Assembly: GCF_001636295.1 (NCBI RefSeq) | Contig: NZ_CP014209.1 | Span: 1,984,001-2,048,000, forward strand | Reading direction: 5' to 3' | Source: Isoptericola dokdonensis DS-3 | Lineage (GTDB): Bacteria; Actinomycetota; Actinomycetes; Actinomycetales; Cellulomonadaceae | DNA length: 64,000 nucleotides | In this document: piece by piece, positions 37,765 through 46,107 of the stretch | How the letters are laid out: the number at the start of each line of letters is the position of its first letter | How positions within the stretch are numbered: the stretch's first letter is position 1 | Position numbers and translations under genes: made by a program | The notes under the pieces: model-generated | What the model saw: only the letters and a program-made list of their open reading frames with translations | Database searches by the model: none | What the model was told of the DNA's origin: nothing

Positions 37765-38992
37765 CGGTGCTCCCCTCTCCCGCGCTCGGGGGCGCGGTGT
37801 CTCTCGGTGACGCGAGGCCGCCCTCGGTCACGTTCAGCGGCGTGATGAGCTCGTCCGTGCCGTCGAGGTGCGGCAGGTTCTTCCGGGCGCGCGCCTCGGC
37901 GCGGGTGAGCCACGGGCCGCCGACGGCGGTCTGCAGCACGACGGCTTCCTCGACGAAGGAGCCGGCGATCGCGCCCTCGCGGTCGAGCTCGGCGTACATG
38001 CCGACCTTGCCCGCGAGGGCCGGCACGATCTCGCTGTTGAAGGCTTGGTTCAGCGCGGTGAGGATCGGGCCGAGCGTCGGGCCGTAGAGCATCTGGCGGA
38101 AGGCGGCGACGTTCGCCATGGTCCCCTCGCGCGCCCCTACGAGCTCGGGCGGGATGTGGTAGAAGGACGAGACCTCGATGTCCGTGAGTTGGCGGCCCTC
38201 GATGTCCTTGGCGTCGGCCGGCTTGAGTGTCTCGACCGAGCTGTACTTCATGCCGTTCTCGAAGATCGGCGTGCCGCCCGACTTGCTGCGGCGGTACTCG
38301 TCGAAGCCGGCTGCGAACTCGGCTCGTGCGCGGGGGTCCTTGAACTTCCCGGGGTGCTCGATGACGCCGGTCAGCTTCGCGGCGTGGTCCCACTGGTCGG
38401 ATCGCCACTGGACGGCCCGTTCCTGCTCGTCCATCAACGAGCTGAGGGTCTTGGTCGGCGAGGTGCCGTAGGCCATCGACGTGTGCCAGCCGGCCCCGTA
38501 CGCGACCGGCACGTCGAGCAGGTTGACGATCCCGGTCGGGGTGCTGACCGCGAGGCGGTTGACGCGGCCGAGGAAGTCGCTGCCGACCTCGAGCAGTCGG
38601 GGCGGGATTCGGACGAGCTCGTCGCCGATGAGGGCAACGCACCAGCGGTCGTAGAGCATCCAGTCGGTCACGATGTCGCGCTTGAGCTCGAAGCCGGACG
38701 TGAACCGCGCGGGGCGGTTGAGCGTCGTCTCGATGGTGCTGCCGGCGTCCCGCTGGCGGTCGGTGTCGTCGACGCGCTCGAAGGCGTGCCAGGCGACGGC
38801 CGCGACCGCCCTCGCCGCGAACTCGACGACCTTGCGGACGCTGGGCTGTGTCTCCCAGACGCGCTGCGGGTCGCGCCCCTCGAAGCCGAGGGCCAGCGGC
38901 GTGCCGGCGTCGACGACGGGGATCCCCCAGGACGTGTGCGAGACGGGGCCGGTGCCGAAGGTGAGGGAGTCGCCGGTGAGGTAGCCGGCCAT
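37757..38992 (-). CDS. Portal protein, HK97/SPP1-like
   Basis: A 411-residue protein that forms the dodecameric DNA gate. Typical portal blocks include VRKVVEFAARAVAAVAWHAF near the start, YGTSPTKTLSSLMDEQERA in the middle (clip/stem), and DAKDIEGRQLTDIEVSSFYH followed by IPPELVGAREGTMANVAAF, the crown-proximal helix region found in most phage portals. Start MAGYLTGD touches the stop of the small gene before it. Confidence 0.92.
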   Translation of the reverse strand: MAGYLTGDSLTFGTGPVSHTSWGIPVVDAGTPLALGFEGRDPQRVWETQPSVRKVVEFAARAVAAVAWHAFERVDDTDRQRDAGSTIETTLNRPARFTSGFELKRDIVTDWMLYDRWCVALIGDELVRIPPRLLEVGSDFLGRVNRLAVSTPTGIVNLLDVPVAYGAGWHTSMAYGTSPTKTLSSLMDEQERAVQWRSDQWDHAAKLTGVIEHPGKFKDPRARAEFAAGFDEYRRSKSGGTPIFENGMKYSSVETLKPADAKDIEGRQLTDIEVSSFYHIPPELVGAREGTMANVAAFRQMLYGPTLGPILTALNQAFNSEIVPALAGKVGMYAELDREGAIAGSFVEEAVVLQTAVGGPWLTRAEARARKNLPHLDGTDELITPLNVTEGGLASPRDTAPPSAGEGSTGD

Positions 38993-39195
38993 CAGCCGGT
39001 CACCTGCGCGGTCAGGATCGACCTGTGCGGCACGAAGATGTGGCCGTCGACCGCGCGCCCCTCGCCGGGGCCGGTGAAGGCGTGCACGGCCTCGAGGCGC
39101 ACGACTCGCCACCGCCAGGAGCGGCGGACGGTGCCGCGCAGGATGCTGCCGTCGGTGAGGTTGAGGAGCGCCGGGCTCCCGTTGCGCAGTCGCAT
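38992..39195 (-). CDS. Small conserved protein between terminase and portal
   Basis: A 67-residue basic protein (LLNLTDGSILRGTVRRSWRW, then VDGHIFVPHRSIL). The strands and turn spacing suggest a small SH3-like barrel. A gene of this size and sequence style often sits between terminase and portal in actinophages; function unknown. Confidence 0.75.
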   Translation of the reverse strand: MRLRNGSPALLNLTDGSILRGTVRRSWRWRVVRLEAVHAFTGPGEGRAVDGHIFVPHRSILTAQVTG

Positions 39196-39205
39196 GGTGC
39201 GCTCC

Positions 39206-41011
39206 TTACGTCGTCGTCGTGGTGAAGACTGGATCGGAGCCGCCGTCGCCGTTGGCCATGGCCTCGCTCATGGCGTTGACGAGGGCCGACCAGCCGTCGA
39301 TCTTCTCGGCGGCCGCCGCCTTGTCGGGCTTGACGTTGCCGGCGGGGTCGCGCGCGACGGCGAGGTTGTCGGTCATCCAGCGCATGACGGGGTTGCCGCC
39401 GTGGTGGAGCATCGGCCGGTGCGCGCTCTTGCCGCGCAGGATGAGGCGCTGCAGCTCCTTCATCGGCGCGCTCGTGCTGGCGTATCCCTGCCCGACCTTG
39501 ACCATCTCGACGCCGTCCTCCATCAGGTCGATCGAGAGCTGCGTCGCGTTCCAGCGGTCGAAGCCGACCGTCTCGACGTCGAGCCAGTCGAGGTCGTCTT
39601 CGATCTGCTGCCGCACGTAGGCGTAGTCGGTGACGTTGCCGGGAGTGACGTCGAGCCAGCCGTCCTCGACCCAGAGGCTCGCCTCGCCGGCCGTGCGCCG
39701 GTCGAGGTCGTCGAGCGCGTCTTCGGGCAGCCAGAACCGCCAGACGGCGTCGTACCCGTCGTCGTGGTCGCGCGGCATGAGCCAGCACAGCGCGGTGAGG
39801 TCGCTGACCGACCCGAGGTCGAGGCCGCCGTAAGCGGTGCGGCCGTCGAGCTGGTGCTCGTCGACGATGTCGCCGGCGTTGGCGTCCCAGGCGTCGAGGT
39901 CGATGAACCGGACGTCCTGCTTGGTCCGGATCCCGAGGTGGAGCCGCAGGAACGCCGCGAGGTCCGCGGGGCTGTTCTGCGCCTTGCGGGACTCGGCGGC
40001 GAGATACGCCTTGGTCGGGCTGATGCCGAAGCCGGGGTTCGCCTTGCGCCAGGTGCTCTCGACGTGCGGGTCGTCCTTCTTCCCGGCCGCCCACACGACG
40101 CCGTAGATCGACTCGTCCGTGATGATGCCGCGGGAGAGTCGCTCGACGAGCTCGCGCTTGCGCGCGTAGATCGTGCCGGGCCGGCCGCTGTCGGCGGTCG
40201 TGATGATGACCGACAGCGGCTGTGTGCGCGAGCCTCGGCCCGTCTCGATCGTCTCGACGAGGTCGGCCGTCTTGTGAACGTGCAGCTCGTCGACGATCGA
40301 GCAGTGGATGTTCGCGCCGTGCTGCGCGTCGGCGACCGACGAGACGACCTCGATGTACGAGCCACTGCGCGGGTGGATGACTTTCTCCGACAGGGCCTTG
40401 ACGCGACTCTTGAGTGCCGGTGCGCGCTCGGCGAGGGTGCGGATCGGCGTGAAGACGAACCGGGCCTGGTCCTTGGTGGTCGCCGCGGTGACGACCTGCG
40501 CGCCCTGCTCGCCGTCGGCGCACGCCATGTAGATGGCGATGCCGGCGCTGAGCGTGCTCTTGCCGTTCTTGCGTGGGACGTCGACGTACAGGTCGCGGAT
40601 GACGCGGACGTATCCGTCGGACTCGTCGTCCCACCGCACCCAGCCGAAGACGGGCGCGAGGATGTGCGCGATCTGCCACGGGTCCGGCTCGAGCGGCTGG
40701 CCGGCCCACCGGCCGGCGACGTGCCGGAGCGCCCGGAAGGACGCCAGCACGCGGTCGACGCGCTCGGGGTCGAAGACTGCGCCGGGCACCTCGCGGGGCT
40801 CGGGGGTCTTGAACGCCGGCGGGCAGTCGGGCAGCGGGATGTCGCGGGCGTCGAGGTACCACGCGACCTCGGGGCTGATCTTCAGCCGTCGCAGCTTGGC
40901 GGCGCTCGGGCTGCGACGGGCCTCGGCCGTCGCCCGCTTGGCGGGGTCGCCCGACCGAGTGGCCGCGCGCGTCGTGGCCCCGTCAGTCGAAGGGGTTTTC
41001 GTTCTCGGCAT
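39206..41011 (-). CDS. Terminase large subunit
   Basis: A 601-residue packaging motor. The ATPase half has a Walker A variant PRKNGKS (146-152) and Walker B IVDELH (239-244) with catalytic Glu242. The RNase H-like nuclease half begins with GGLDLGSVSDLTALCW at about 390 and includes a second Asp in the FDRWNATQLSIDLM region. This is the HK97-type (Terminase_1) family. It overlaps the small subunit gene by 29 bases, so translation is coupled. Confidence 0.95.
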   Translation of the reverse strand: MPRTKTPSTDGATTRAATRSGDPAKRATAEARRSPSAAKLRRLKISPEVAWYLDARDIPLPDCPPAFKTPEPREVPGAVFDPERVDRVLASFRALRHVAGRWAGQPLEPDPWQIAHILAPVFGWVRWDDESDGYVRVIRDLYVDVPRKNGKSTLSAGIAIYMACADGEQGAQVVTAATTKDQARFVFTPIRTLAERAPALKSRVKALSEKVIHPRSGSYIEVVSSVADAQHGANIHCSIVDELHVHKTADLVETIETGRGSRTQPLSVIITTADSGRPGTIYARKRELVERLSRGIITDESIYGVVWAAGKKDDPHVESTWRKANPGFGISPTKAYLAAESRKAQNSPADLAAFLRLHLGIRTKQDVRFIDLDAWDANAGDIVDEHQLDGRTAYGGLDLGSVSDLTALCWLMPRDHDDGYDAVWRFWLPEDALDDLDRRTAGEASLWVEDGWLDVTPGNVTDYAYVRQQIEDDLDWLDVETVGFDRWNATQLSIDLMEDGVEMVKVGQGYASTSAPMKELQRLILRGKSAHRPMLHHGGNPVMRWMTDNLAVARDPAGNVKPDKAAAAEKIDGWSALVNAMSEAMANGDGGSDPVFTTTTT

Positions 41012-41462
41012 TGGCGGCCCCCGGCATCTTTCCTTCGGCCGCCGGCGTCAGCCCGAACTCGGCGCACCAGGCGCGGAAGTCCTTGCTGGCGCGTTCCTCG
41101 ATCCCGACCCAGGGGGCCGTAACGACGCCTTGGCTGTTCTTCGACAACAGGCCCCGCTCGAGGCGGAACCGGACGGCTTCCTTCCATCGGGCGTAGGTCT
41201 CGCAGGCGACCCGGAGCGAGCCGCCGTCGAGGGGCTTGAGGAGCTCGACGTGCTCGAGCTCGGACGTGATCAGGTCCCAAATCCACGACGCGTCGTCGGA
41301 CAGGTCGGACGGCTTGTCCGGTGCTCGGCGCGTGAAGTCTCGGGTCGGCGCGATCGGCCGGCCCCCGGAGTCGACGGGGTTGCCGGCTGCGTCGCGGCCG
41401 CCGTGGAGGATCCGCAGCGCGGCCGGCTGTTGCTTCCTGCCCGTCGCGGCCTGTTGCGCCAT
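40983..41462 (-). CDS. Terminase small subunit, P27-like
   Basis: A 159-residue protein that recognises the packaging site. LSDDASWIWDLITSELEHVELLKPLD and the helix ACETYARWKEAVRF are characteristic of P27-family small subunits, followed by the conserved phrase ASKDFRAWCAEFGLTPAAE. Leads the structural operon. Confidence 0.92.
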   Translation of the reverse strand: MAQQAATGRKQQPAALRILHGGRDAAGNPVDSGGRPIAPTRDFTRRAPDKPSDLSDDASWIWDLITSELEHVELLKPLDGGSLRVACETYARWKEAVRFRLERGLLSKNSQGVVTAPWVGIEERASKDFRAWCAEFGLTPAAEGKMPGAANAENENPFD

Positions 41463-41472
41463 GTCGTCTCCC

Positions 41473-42777
41473 CTACTCGTCGAGCAGCGGCTCGGGCGCG
41501 CCGTTCCGCTCCGGGGTGCCGCCGGTGACCTTCTCCCACCGGCGCACGATCACGTCGCAGTACCGCGGGTCGAGCTCGACGACGCGGGCTCGAGCTCGGC
41601 GGTACTCGGCGGCGATGAGCGTCGAGCCGCTGCCGGCGAACGGGTCGAAGACGAGGCCGCCACGCTTGAGGCTGTTGTCGAACATGGCCGTGATCAGCGC
41701 GACGGGCTTCATCGTCGGGTGCTCGCGGTTGGCGGCCGGCTTGTCGAAGCACAGGACCGTGGTCTGGGCGTTGTTGCCGTACCAGCGCGGGCCGCCGCGG
41801 CCGAGGCGGCCCTCGCCGCCCGGGGCGAAGCCGTACAGGATCGGCTCGTGCCCGGTGGGCTCGTCGGGGGCGTCGTGCGCGGGGTCGCGCTCGTCGGCCG
41901 GCGGGGCCTCGCCCTCGAGGATCGGCTCGTGCTGGTAGTGGTAGTCCGACCGGCCGAGCACGAGGCTGTTCTTCACCCAGATCAGGTTCTGCCGCACGAG
42001 GAAGCCGGCGGCCCGCAGCGTCGTCTCGAAGGTCACCCGCTCGGTGTCGGCGTGCGCGACGTAAACGGGCGCGCCGGGCCGCAGCACGGCTCGGGCTGCG
42101 ACGAACGCGTCGGTGAGGAGCTGGTCGAGCTCGGCCGCGCCGTCGTTCTGGATCGTCAGGGCCTCGGCCGTCTTGCCGACGTAGTCGACGCCGTAGGGCG
42201 GATCGGTCCACATGGCGTCGGCCGTCTCGTCGCCGAAGAGCCGCGCGAGGACCTCGGGGCTCGTCGAGTCGCCGCACACCAGGCGGTGCTCGCCGAGCTG
42301 CCAGACGTCGCCGGGCTCGGTGATCGGCTCGGGGCGCAGCGGCGGCGCGTCGTCGGCGGCGTCGTCGACGTCCGTCGGGTCGGTGTTGTCGACCTCGTCG
42401 CGCAGGTCCTCGAGGTCGGCCGCGTCGACGCCGGTTCCCTCGAGGTCGCCGAGCGAGTCGAGCACGGCGAGCAGCTCGGCCTGGTCGTAGGTCGCGAGGT
42501 CGTTCGACCGGTTGTCCACCACGACGATGCGCGTCGCGGCGTCGTCGTCGACGTCGACCTCGTGGACGTCGATCTCGTCCCAGCCGAGCTTCCTCGCCGC
42601 GGCGAAGGTGTGGTTACCGGCCAGGATCTCGAACGGCCGGCCCGTGTGCGTTCCGCGGTTGACGACGATCGGTCGGTACTGGCCGAGCTTGCTCAGCGAG
42701 GCCGCGATCGTCTCGACGTCACCGCGGCGCGGGTTGCGATGGAAGGGCCGCAGCTCGGCCAGGGCCATCTTGGGCAT
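41473..42777 (-). CDS. ParB-like nuclease/DNA-binding domain fused to a DNA methyltransferase (N4-cytosine or N6-adenine)
   Basis: A 434-residue fusion. The first 100 residues are a ParB N-terminal-like domain (FHRNPRRGDVETIAASLSKL, then LAGNHTFAAARKLGW). The rest is a beta-class amino-methyltransferase: DPPYG at 192 (motif IV) comes before DPFAGSGST at 378 (motif I), and the target region lies between. Phages often carry this fusion before the terminase, where it may protect packaged DNA from host restriction. No restriction partner is adjacent. Start MPKMALAEL is inside a much longer frame. Confidence 0.9.
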   Translation of the reverse strand: MPKMALAELRPFHRNPRRGDVETIAASLSKLGQYRPIVVNRGTHTGRPFEILAGNHTFAAARKLGWDEIDVHEVDVDDDAATRIVVVDNRSNDLATYDQAELLAVLDSLGDLEGTGVDAADLEDLRDEVDNTDPTDVDDAADDAPPLRPEPITEPGDVWQLGEHRLVCGDSTSPEVLARLFGDETADAMWTDPPYGVDYVGKTAEALTIQNDGAAELDQLLTDAFVAARAVLRPGAPVYVAHADTERVTFETTLRAAGFLVRQNLIWVKNSLVLGRSDYHYQHEPILEGEAPPADERDPAHDAPDEPTGHEPILYGFAPGGEGRLGRGGPRWYGNNAQTTVLCFDKPAANREHPTMKPVALITAMFDNSLKRGGLVFDPFAGSGSTLIAAEYRRARARVVELDPRYCDVIVRRWEKVTGGTPERNGAPEPLLDE

Positions 42778-42924
42778 CGTGGGGTTCCTCCGAGGGGGCG
42801 AAGGTGGGGCGGTCAAGGGGGGGTCACCGATCTGAGACGCCGCGCGCGAGAGGTCGGCGTCGCGGACGCTCGGAAGCGGTCGCGAGAGCGCGACTCCCCT
42901 CCCCCATGGCGCTACCGTTCGGGC

Positions 42925-43281
42925 GTGGAGACAGGCGAGGTCGTGGCAACGGTGGTCGGGGTACTGGGCCTCTTGGCGGCGGTGGGGGCCTGGCTCCACT
43001 CGCGTCCCTCGACGCCATTCGAGATCGTCGGTGGAACAGGCGACGTGTTCGGGGTCCGCCGGCAGGGCTATGCCCCTGTGGTGGTGAAGCGCGTCTGGAT
43101 CCCGCACCACGCGACATTGGTTCTAGCGAACGAGTCAGCGTTCGAAGGACCCTTCCCGATGCGCAGGGGCGAGGCGCATTTCTTCCACTTGGCTGGCGTC
43201 GAGGCTCCTGTCGACGTCGTGGTGGTGTGGCGGTGGCGGCTCGGCCGTAAGGAGCGCTTCTGGAGCACGTGGGTGCTCTAG
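42925..43281 (+). CDS. Membrane-anchored small protein (prophage cargo)
   Basis: A 118-residue protein from GTG. The N terminus is one membrane helix (GEVVATVVGVLGLLAAVGAWL), after which a beta-rich cytoplasmic part with many aromatic and His residues follows (VKRVWIPHHATLVL, EAHFFHLAGVE). TACCGT lies seven bases before the GTG, so the message may be leaderless. It is read against the late operon on both sides, the mark of a moron gene expressed from the lysogen. Not recognised. Confidence 0.65.
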   Translation: METGEVVATVVGVLGLLAAVGAWLHSRPSTPFEIVGGTGDVFGVRRQGYAPVVVKRVWIPHHATLVLANESAFEGPFPMRRGEAHFFHLAGVEAPVDVVVVWRWRLGRKERFWSTWVL

Positions 43282-43415
43282 CGGCGGTCGCCAGAGGCGG
43301 CTTGCTTGGCGTCGGGCTCGGTGTGGTCGAGGGCGCGTTCGGCGAGGCGGCGGTCGTGCCGGCAGAGCGCGCATCGTTCGGGGCGCGGGTCGCCGTGTCG
43401 GCACTCGTCGGTCAT
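43278..43415 (-). CDS. Cys/His-rich micro-protein
   Basis: A 45-residue protein, MTDECRHGDPRPERCALCRH followed by a charged helix. Four Cys/His spaced C-x-H...C-x2-C-x-H could bind one zinc. It overlaps the convergent cargo gene by four bases and the previous gene by four, as in a tight phage operon. Too short for most gene finders; kept because of the overlaps and the zinc pattern. Confidence 0.55.
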   Translation of the reverse strand: MTDECRHGDPRPERCALCRHDRRLAERALDHTEPDAKQAASGDRR

Positions 43416-43582
43416 CGCCGGCGTGCTCGTGTGGCGCTGGCCGGGTTGCGCGGGACGCGGCGCGGTCGGCGCGGGTTGCTGGTGGCGCGGGGTCGGTAGC
43501 CGTACGGGCGGCGCGGGAGCAGTACGTCTAGGGCGAGGGTGAGCACCAGTGCGACGCCGAGGGTGATGGCTGCTGCGGTCAT
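43412..43582 (-). CDS. Small membrane protein with basic tail
   Basis: A 56-residue protein: membrane helix AAAITLGVALVLTLALDVLL, then 34 residues with 14 Arg. Start overlaps the HNH stop (ATGA-type), end overlaps the zinc micro-protein start. Function unknown. Confidence 0.55.
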   Translation of the reverse strand: MTAAAITLGVALVLTLALDVLLPRRPYGYRPRATSNPRRPRRVPRNPASATRARRR

Positions 43583-43926
43583 GTGCGCCTCCGTGCTTGT
43601 CGGGCTCGGCGGGCGAGCTGCGTCTTGTGCTGGTGGTGCTCGTGGCAGAGGCCCTGCCCGTTGGCGGGGTCGGTGCCGCTGCCGCCGTCTGCGATCTCGA
43701 CGATGTGGTCGGCTTCGGTGGCGGGTGCGGTGCACCCGTGGGCTTGGCACACCTGGTCGCGGTCGAGCACGGCTGCGCTGAAGGTGCGGCGCTGGTGGCG
43801 GGTGAGGGTGCGGGTGTTGGCGCTGGGCCGCTCCCACGGGACGTAGTGCTGCTCGCAGCGCCCCCGTGTGTGTGCGTACTGCCGGCAGCCGTGGACGAGG
43901 CAGCGGGAGGGTGCTCCGGTGGGCAT
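43579..43926 (-). CDS. HNH endonuclease
   Basis: A 115-residue protein with two zinc-type Cys pairs (CLVHGC...CEQH and CQAHGC) and the HNH motif ATEADHIVEIADGGSG, then NGQGLCHEHHQHKT. In HK97-like cos phages an HNH protein beside the terminase is needed to cut concatemers, so it probably works with the terminase rather than as a free homing enzyme. Start MPTGAPSRC chosen because the upstream frame is Arg/Pro nonsense. Confidence 0.88.
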   Translation of the reverse strand: MPTGAPSRCLVHGCRQYAHTRGRCEQHYVPWERPSANTRTLTRHQRRTFSAAVLDRDQVCQAHGCTAPATEADHIVEIADGGSGTDPANGQGLCHEHHQHKTQLARRARQARRRT

Positions 43927-44255
43927 GTGTGTCTCCCGTTGGGCGGTGGGGTGTGGTGTCCGGCCCCGGGCCGTTGCTGCGACCAGGTCGTGTGTGCGCC
44001 GACGGGAGCTGGCCCGGGGCCGGAGAGCGGGGCGTAGTGGCTCGTAGGCGCACTTCGCCCGCTGCCAGGAAGCGTTGCAGTCTGGTCGTCTCCGCACAAC
44101 CACGCACTCGTCTAGGACTCGTATCCGGACGGGTTCCGCTGGATGCCGATGTTTGGGGACGGCGACGCCCGTCGACGGGCGGAACTGCGGGCGTCGGGAT
44201 GCAGCGACGGGTTCGGCTCTGGGACGATCACGGCACGTCGGACGGGGAGGTGGTC
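43927..44255. other. Gene-free region, candidate cos/packaging site
   Basis: About 330 bases between the HNH gene (leftward) and the cargo gene (rightward). It holds the inverted repeat GGCCCCGGGCC (43962-43972) and GGCCCGGGGCC (44011-44021) with a 38-base gap. A site upstream of the HNH and terminase genes is where cos usually lies. It must also hold promoters for both directions. No credible gene. Confidence 0.4.
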
Positions 44256-44792
44256 GTGAGCGAGGCGCTGCTGGTGATCGTCGGTGCGCTGATCGGTGTG
44301 CTCGGCACGACTTGGACCACGTGGCTCGGGCACCGCATGCGGCGACGCGACGAGGTGGCCGAACGCGTGCGGGTCGCGCTGCTCCCCGTCTCCGAGGCCC
44401 ACGCGCAGTGGGCGACCGCGGTGTGGTCCTGTCTGCTCATCGAGGACAGCTCCGAGAGGCGCGAGAGGGTCGACGTCCTCGGGCTGGACTTCATGCGTAT
44501 GCTCGGCGCGCTCGCCGATGCGTCGGCCGACCCGGAGATCGGACGTCGGAGCAGCGACGCGGCCGATGCGGTGCAGGGAGTCAGCATGAAGATCGGCATG
44601 CGGGCCACTGACGAGATCGTCGAGGCCGCGCTCGAAAGCGCCAACATTGCGGCCACCCTTGCCCAGCGCGCAGCGCGGCGGCGCGCCTACCCACGGACGC
44701 TGGGCGAACGATGGCGGGGCTGGCGTCTGGAACGCGCCAACAGGGAGCGGAGTGTGCGGGTGCACGTCCCGCGACAGGAGGGGAAGTCGTGA
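44256..44792 (+). CDS. Membrane-anchored cargo protein A (paralogue of the next gene)
   Basis: A 178-residue protein from GTG with GGGGAGG ahead. One N-terminal membrane helix (EALLVIVGALIGVLGTTWTTWLG), then a basic turn HRMRRRDEVAERV and a long helical cytoplasmic domain. The next gene has the same plan and start (VSE-x-L), so the two look like diverged copies. They are read opposite to the late genes and overlap by four bases. Role unknown; a lysogen-expressed exclusion or defence function is possible. Confidence 0.65.
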   Translation: MSEALLVIVGALIGVLGTTWTTWLGHRMRRRDEVAERVRVALLPVSEAHAQWATAVWSCLLIEDSSERRERVDVLGLDFMRMLGALADASADPEIGRRSSDAADAVQGVSMKIGMRATDEIVEAALESANIAATLAQRAARRRAYPRTLGERWRGWRLERANRERSVRVHVPRQEGKS

Positions 44793-45424
44793 GCGAGACG
44801 TTGGTGGGCGTGATCGTTGGTGGCGCGGTCGGTGTCGCGTCTGCACTCATCACCGCGGTGGTAGGTCCCCTGCTGGCCGCTCGCCACGAGCGGCGGAAGG
44901 CGCGCGCGGAGCGCGTTCACGCGGTGCTCGCGGAGCTGCCCGAGACACGCGCCGTGTGGTGGGGCGGGACCTTTGCTGCCGCCAGCGGCCACGACTCGGG
45001 AATCACGAGTGAGCAGGTCGAGAACCTGACCCGACTGCTGTCTCGGCTCGCCACATCAGCGAACGATGCGGCCCTACGGCGCGCGACGACCAAGGCATCA
45101 GGATCCGTGTCGACCGCATGGACCATGGCGTCCGTCGCCGAGGTGGCGCGCCTCCGCGGGATGAAGGCGAGCGACGACGCGCTCGACAACATCGGGATCA
45201 AGTCGTACGAGGCGGCGGCCGACCTCGACGCCGTGACGGCGGCGGCGATGGAGATCGTCGACCCGACACCCTGGTGGCTGCGGCTCTACCGCCTCGCCTT
45301 TCCACCCGAAGAGCCGAAGGTGGACTACGCGGCAACCATGCGAGAACTGCGCAAGGTCGCACGCGCGGCCGGCGCGGTTGGGCTCACGGATAAGGCGAGC
45401 AGCTCGACGACTACCGCCGACTGA
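44789..45424 (+). CDS. Membrane-anchored cargo protein B
   Basis: A 211-residue protein from GTG (overlap GTGA, AGGAGG ahead). N-terminal helix ETLVGVIVGGAVGVASALITAVVGPLLAA, basic turn ARHERRKARAERV, then helices (TSEQVENLTRLLSRLATSAN). Compared with its neighbour it has 33 more residues. End overlaps the convergent SOS-box gene by 14 bases. Function unknown. Confidence 0.65.
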   Translation: MSETLVGVIVGGAVGVASALITAVVGPLLAARHERRKARAERVHAVLAELPETRAVWWGGTFAAASGHDSGITSEQVENLTRLLSRLATSANDAALRRATTKASGSVSTAWTMASVAEVARLRGMKASDDALDNIGIKSYEAAADLDAVTAAAMEIVDPTPWWLRLYRLAFPPEEPKVDYAATMRELRKVARAAGAVGLTDKASSSTTTAD

Positions 45425-45704
45425 CGGCGCTCGCCCAGACCCAGGCGAAGCCTTCGCGGCCGTGGGGGTCGAGGTAGCGGACATGGACCTGGCGGTCGGT
45501 CCAGGCGGTGGCATGGCCGTCAGCCTCGAACTCGCCGGTCTGCCGGGCGGTGAGCCAGACGCGGATGGCAGGCGGGTCGTCGGGCCGGGTGACCCGGGCG
45601 TCACGGCGCTGCGCGGCCGGCGCTTCCTCGGCACAGTCGCGCAGCGGCACCTGCTCGATGCTGTCGGGGGTGCTCCCCCACGGTGTCCGTCGTCGCGTGC
45701 CCAT
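45411..45704 (-). CDS. Small protein under an SOS box
   Basis: A 97-residue basic protein: disordered first half (TRRRTPWGSTPDSIEQVPL) and a compact beta second half (IRVWLTARQTGEFEADGHA, VHVRYLDPHGREGFAWVW). Not recognised. A perfect LexA-type box lies 13 bases before its ATG, so its expression should rise with DNA damage. It could be an inducer or antirepressor linking host SOS to prophage escape, by position only. Confidence 0.6.
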   Translation of the reverse strand: MGTRRRTPWGSTPDSIEQVPLRDCAEEAPAAQRRDARVTRPDDPPAIRVWLTARQTGEFEADGHATAWTDRQVHVRYLDPHGREGFAWVWASAVSRR

Positions 45705-45716
45705 GCTGTCTACCTC

Positions 45717-45732
45717 TCGAACGCTTGTTCGA
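45717..45732 (-). promoter_or_regulatory. SOS (LexA) box
   Basis: TCGAAC-GCTT-GTTCGA matches the actinobacterial/mycobacterial consensus TCGAAC-N4-GTTCGA with no mismatch, 13 bases before the start of the 97-residue gene. Confidence 0.8.
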
Positions 45733-45774
45733 GTCTAGGTCAGGTGGACACCTCGCCGGCCGGGTGGCCGGTGC

Positions 45775-46096
45775 TCATCCGCGCAGCTCCCACGGATCGG
45801 GCTCGGGGGCGGGCGCGAGCTCGTGCATGAGCAGGGCCTGGATCGCGGGTGTGAGTCGCTGGAGCGCGGCCAGCGCGGCGTCGGCGGTCACGCCGTCGAG
45901 GGCGGCCAGCACGGGGATGCCGAGCCGCTGGACCTCGACGGTGCGGGTCGTGGTGTCGACGACGAAGGGCCGGGCGTCTCCGGTTCGGTCGTACAGCGGT
46001 GCGCGGCCGGCGAGCTCGACGACCTCGACGCGCTGGTGGTGGCTTGGGATGACGGTGCCGTGGTGGGGGCCGCCGATGACGATCGGGGTGGTGCAC
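45775..46096 (-). CDS. Small phage protein with a one-base frame disruption at its start
   Basis: Reading leftward, a good coding frame runs from TTPIVIGGPHHGTVIP through VEVVELAGRAPLYDRTGDAR to the stop at 45775, about 105 residues. It has no start codon of its own. A GTG with GGAGA ahead lies at 46096 exactly one base out of frame, separated by a CCCC run; length 322 is one more than 107 codons. Removing one C would give a normal gene. Either a sequencing indel, a real mutation or a phase switch. Function unknown. Confidence 0.6.
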
Positions 46097-46107
46097 GGTG
46101 TCTCCGT

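Noticed and set aside
43412..44107. Long leftward frames covering the HNH region
   Set aside because: Pro/Arg/His-rich shadows. Only the short end pieces with overlaps and sensible composition were kept as genes.
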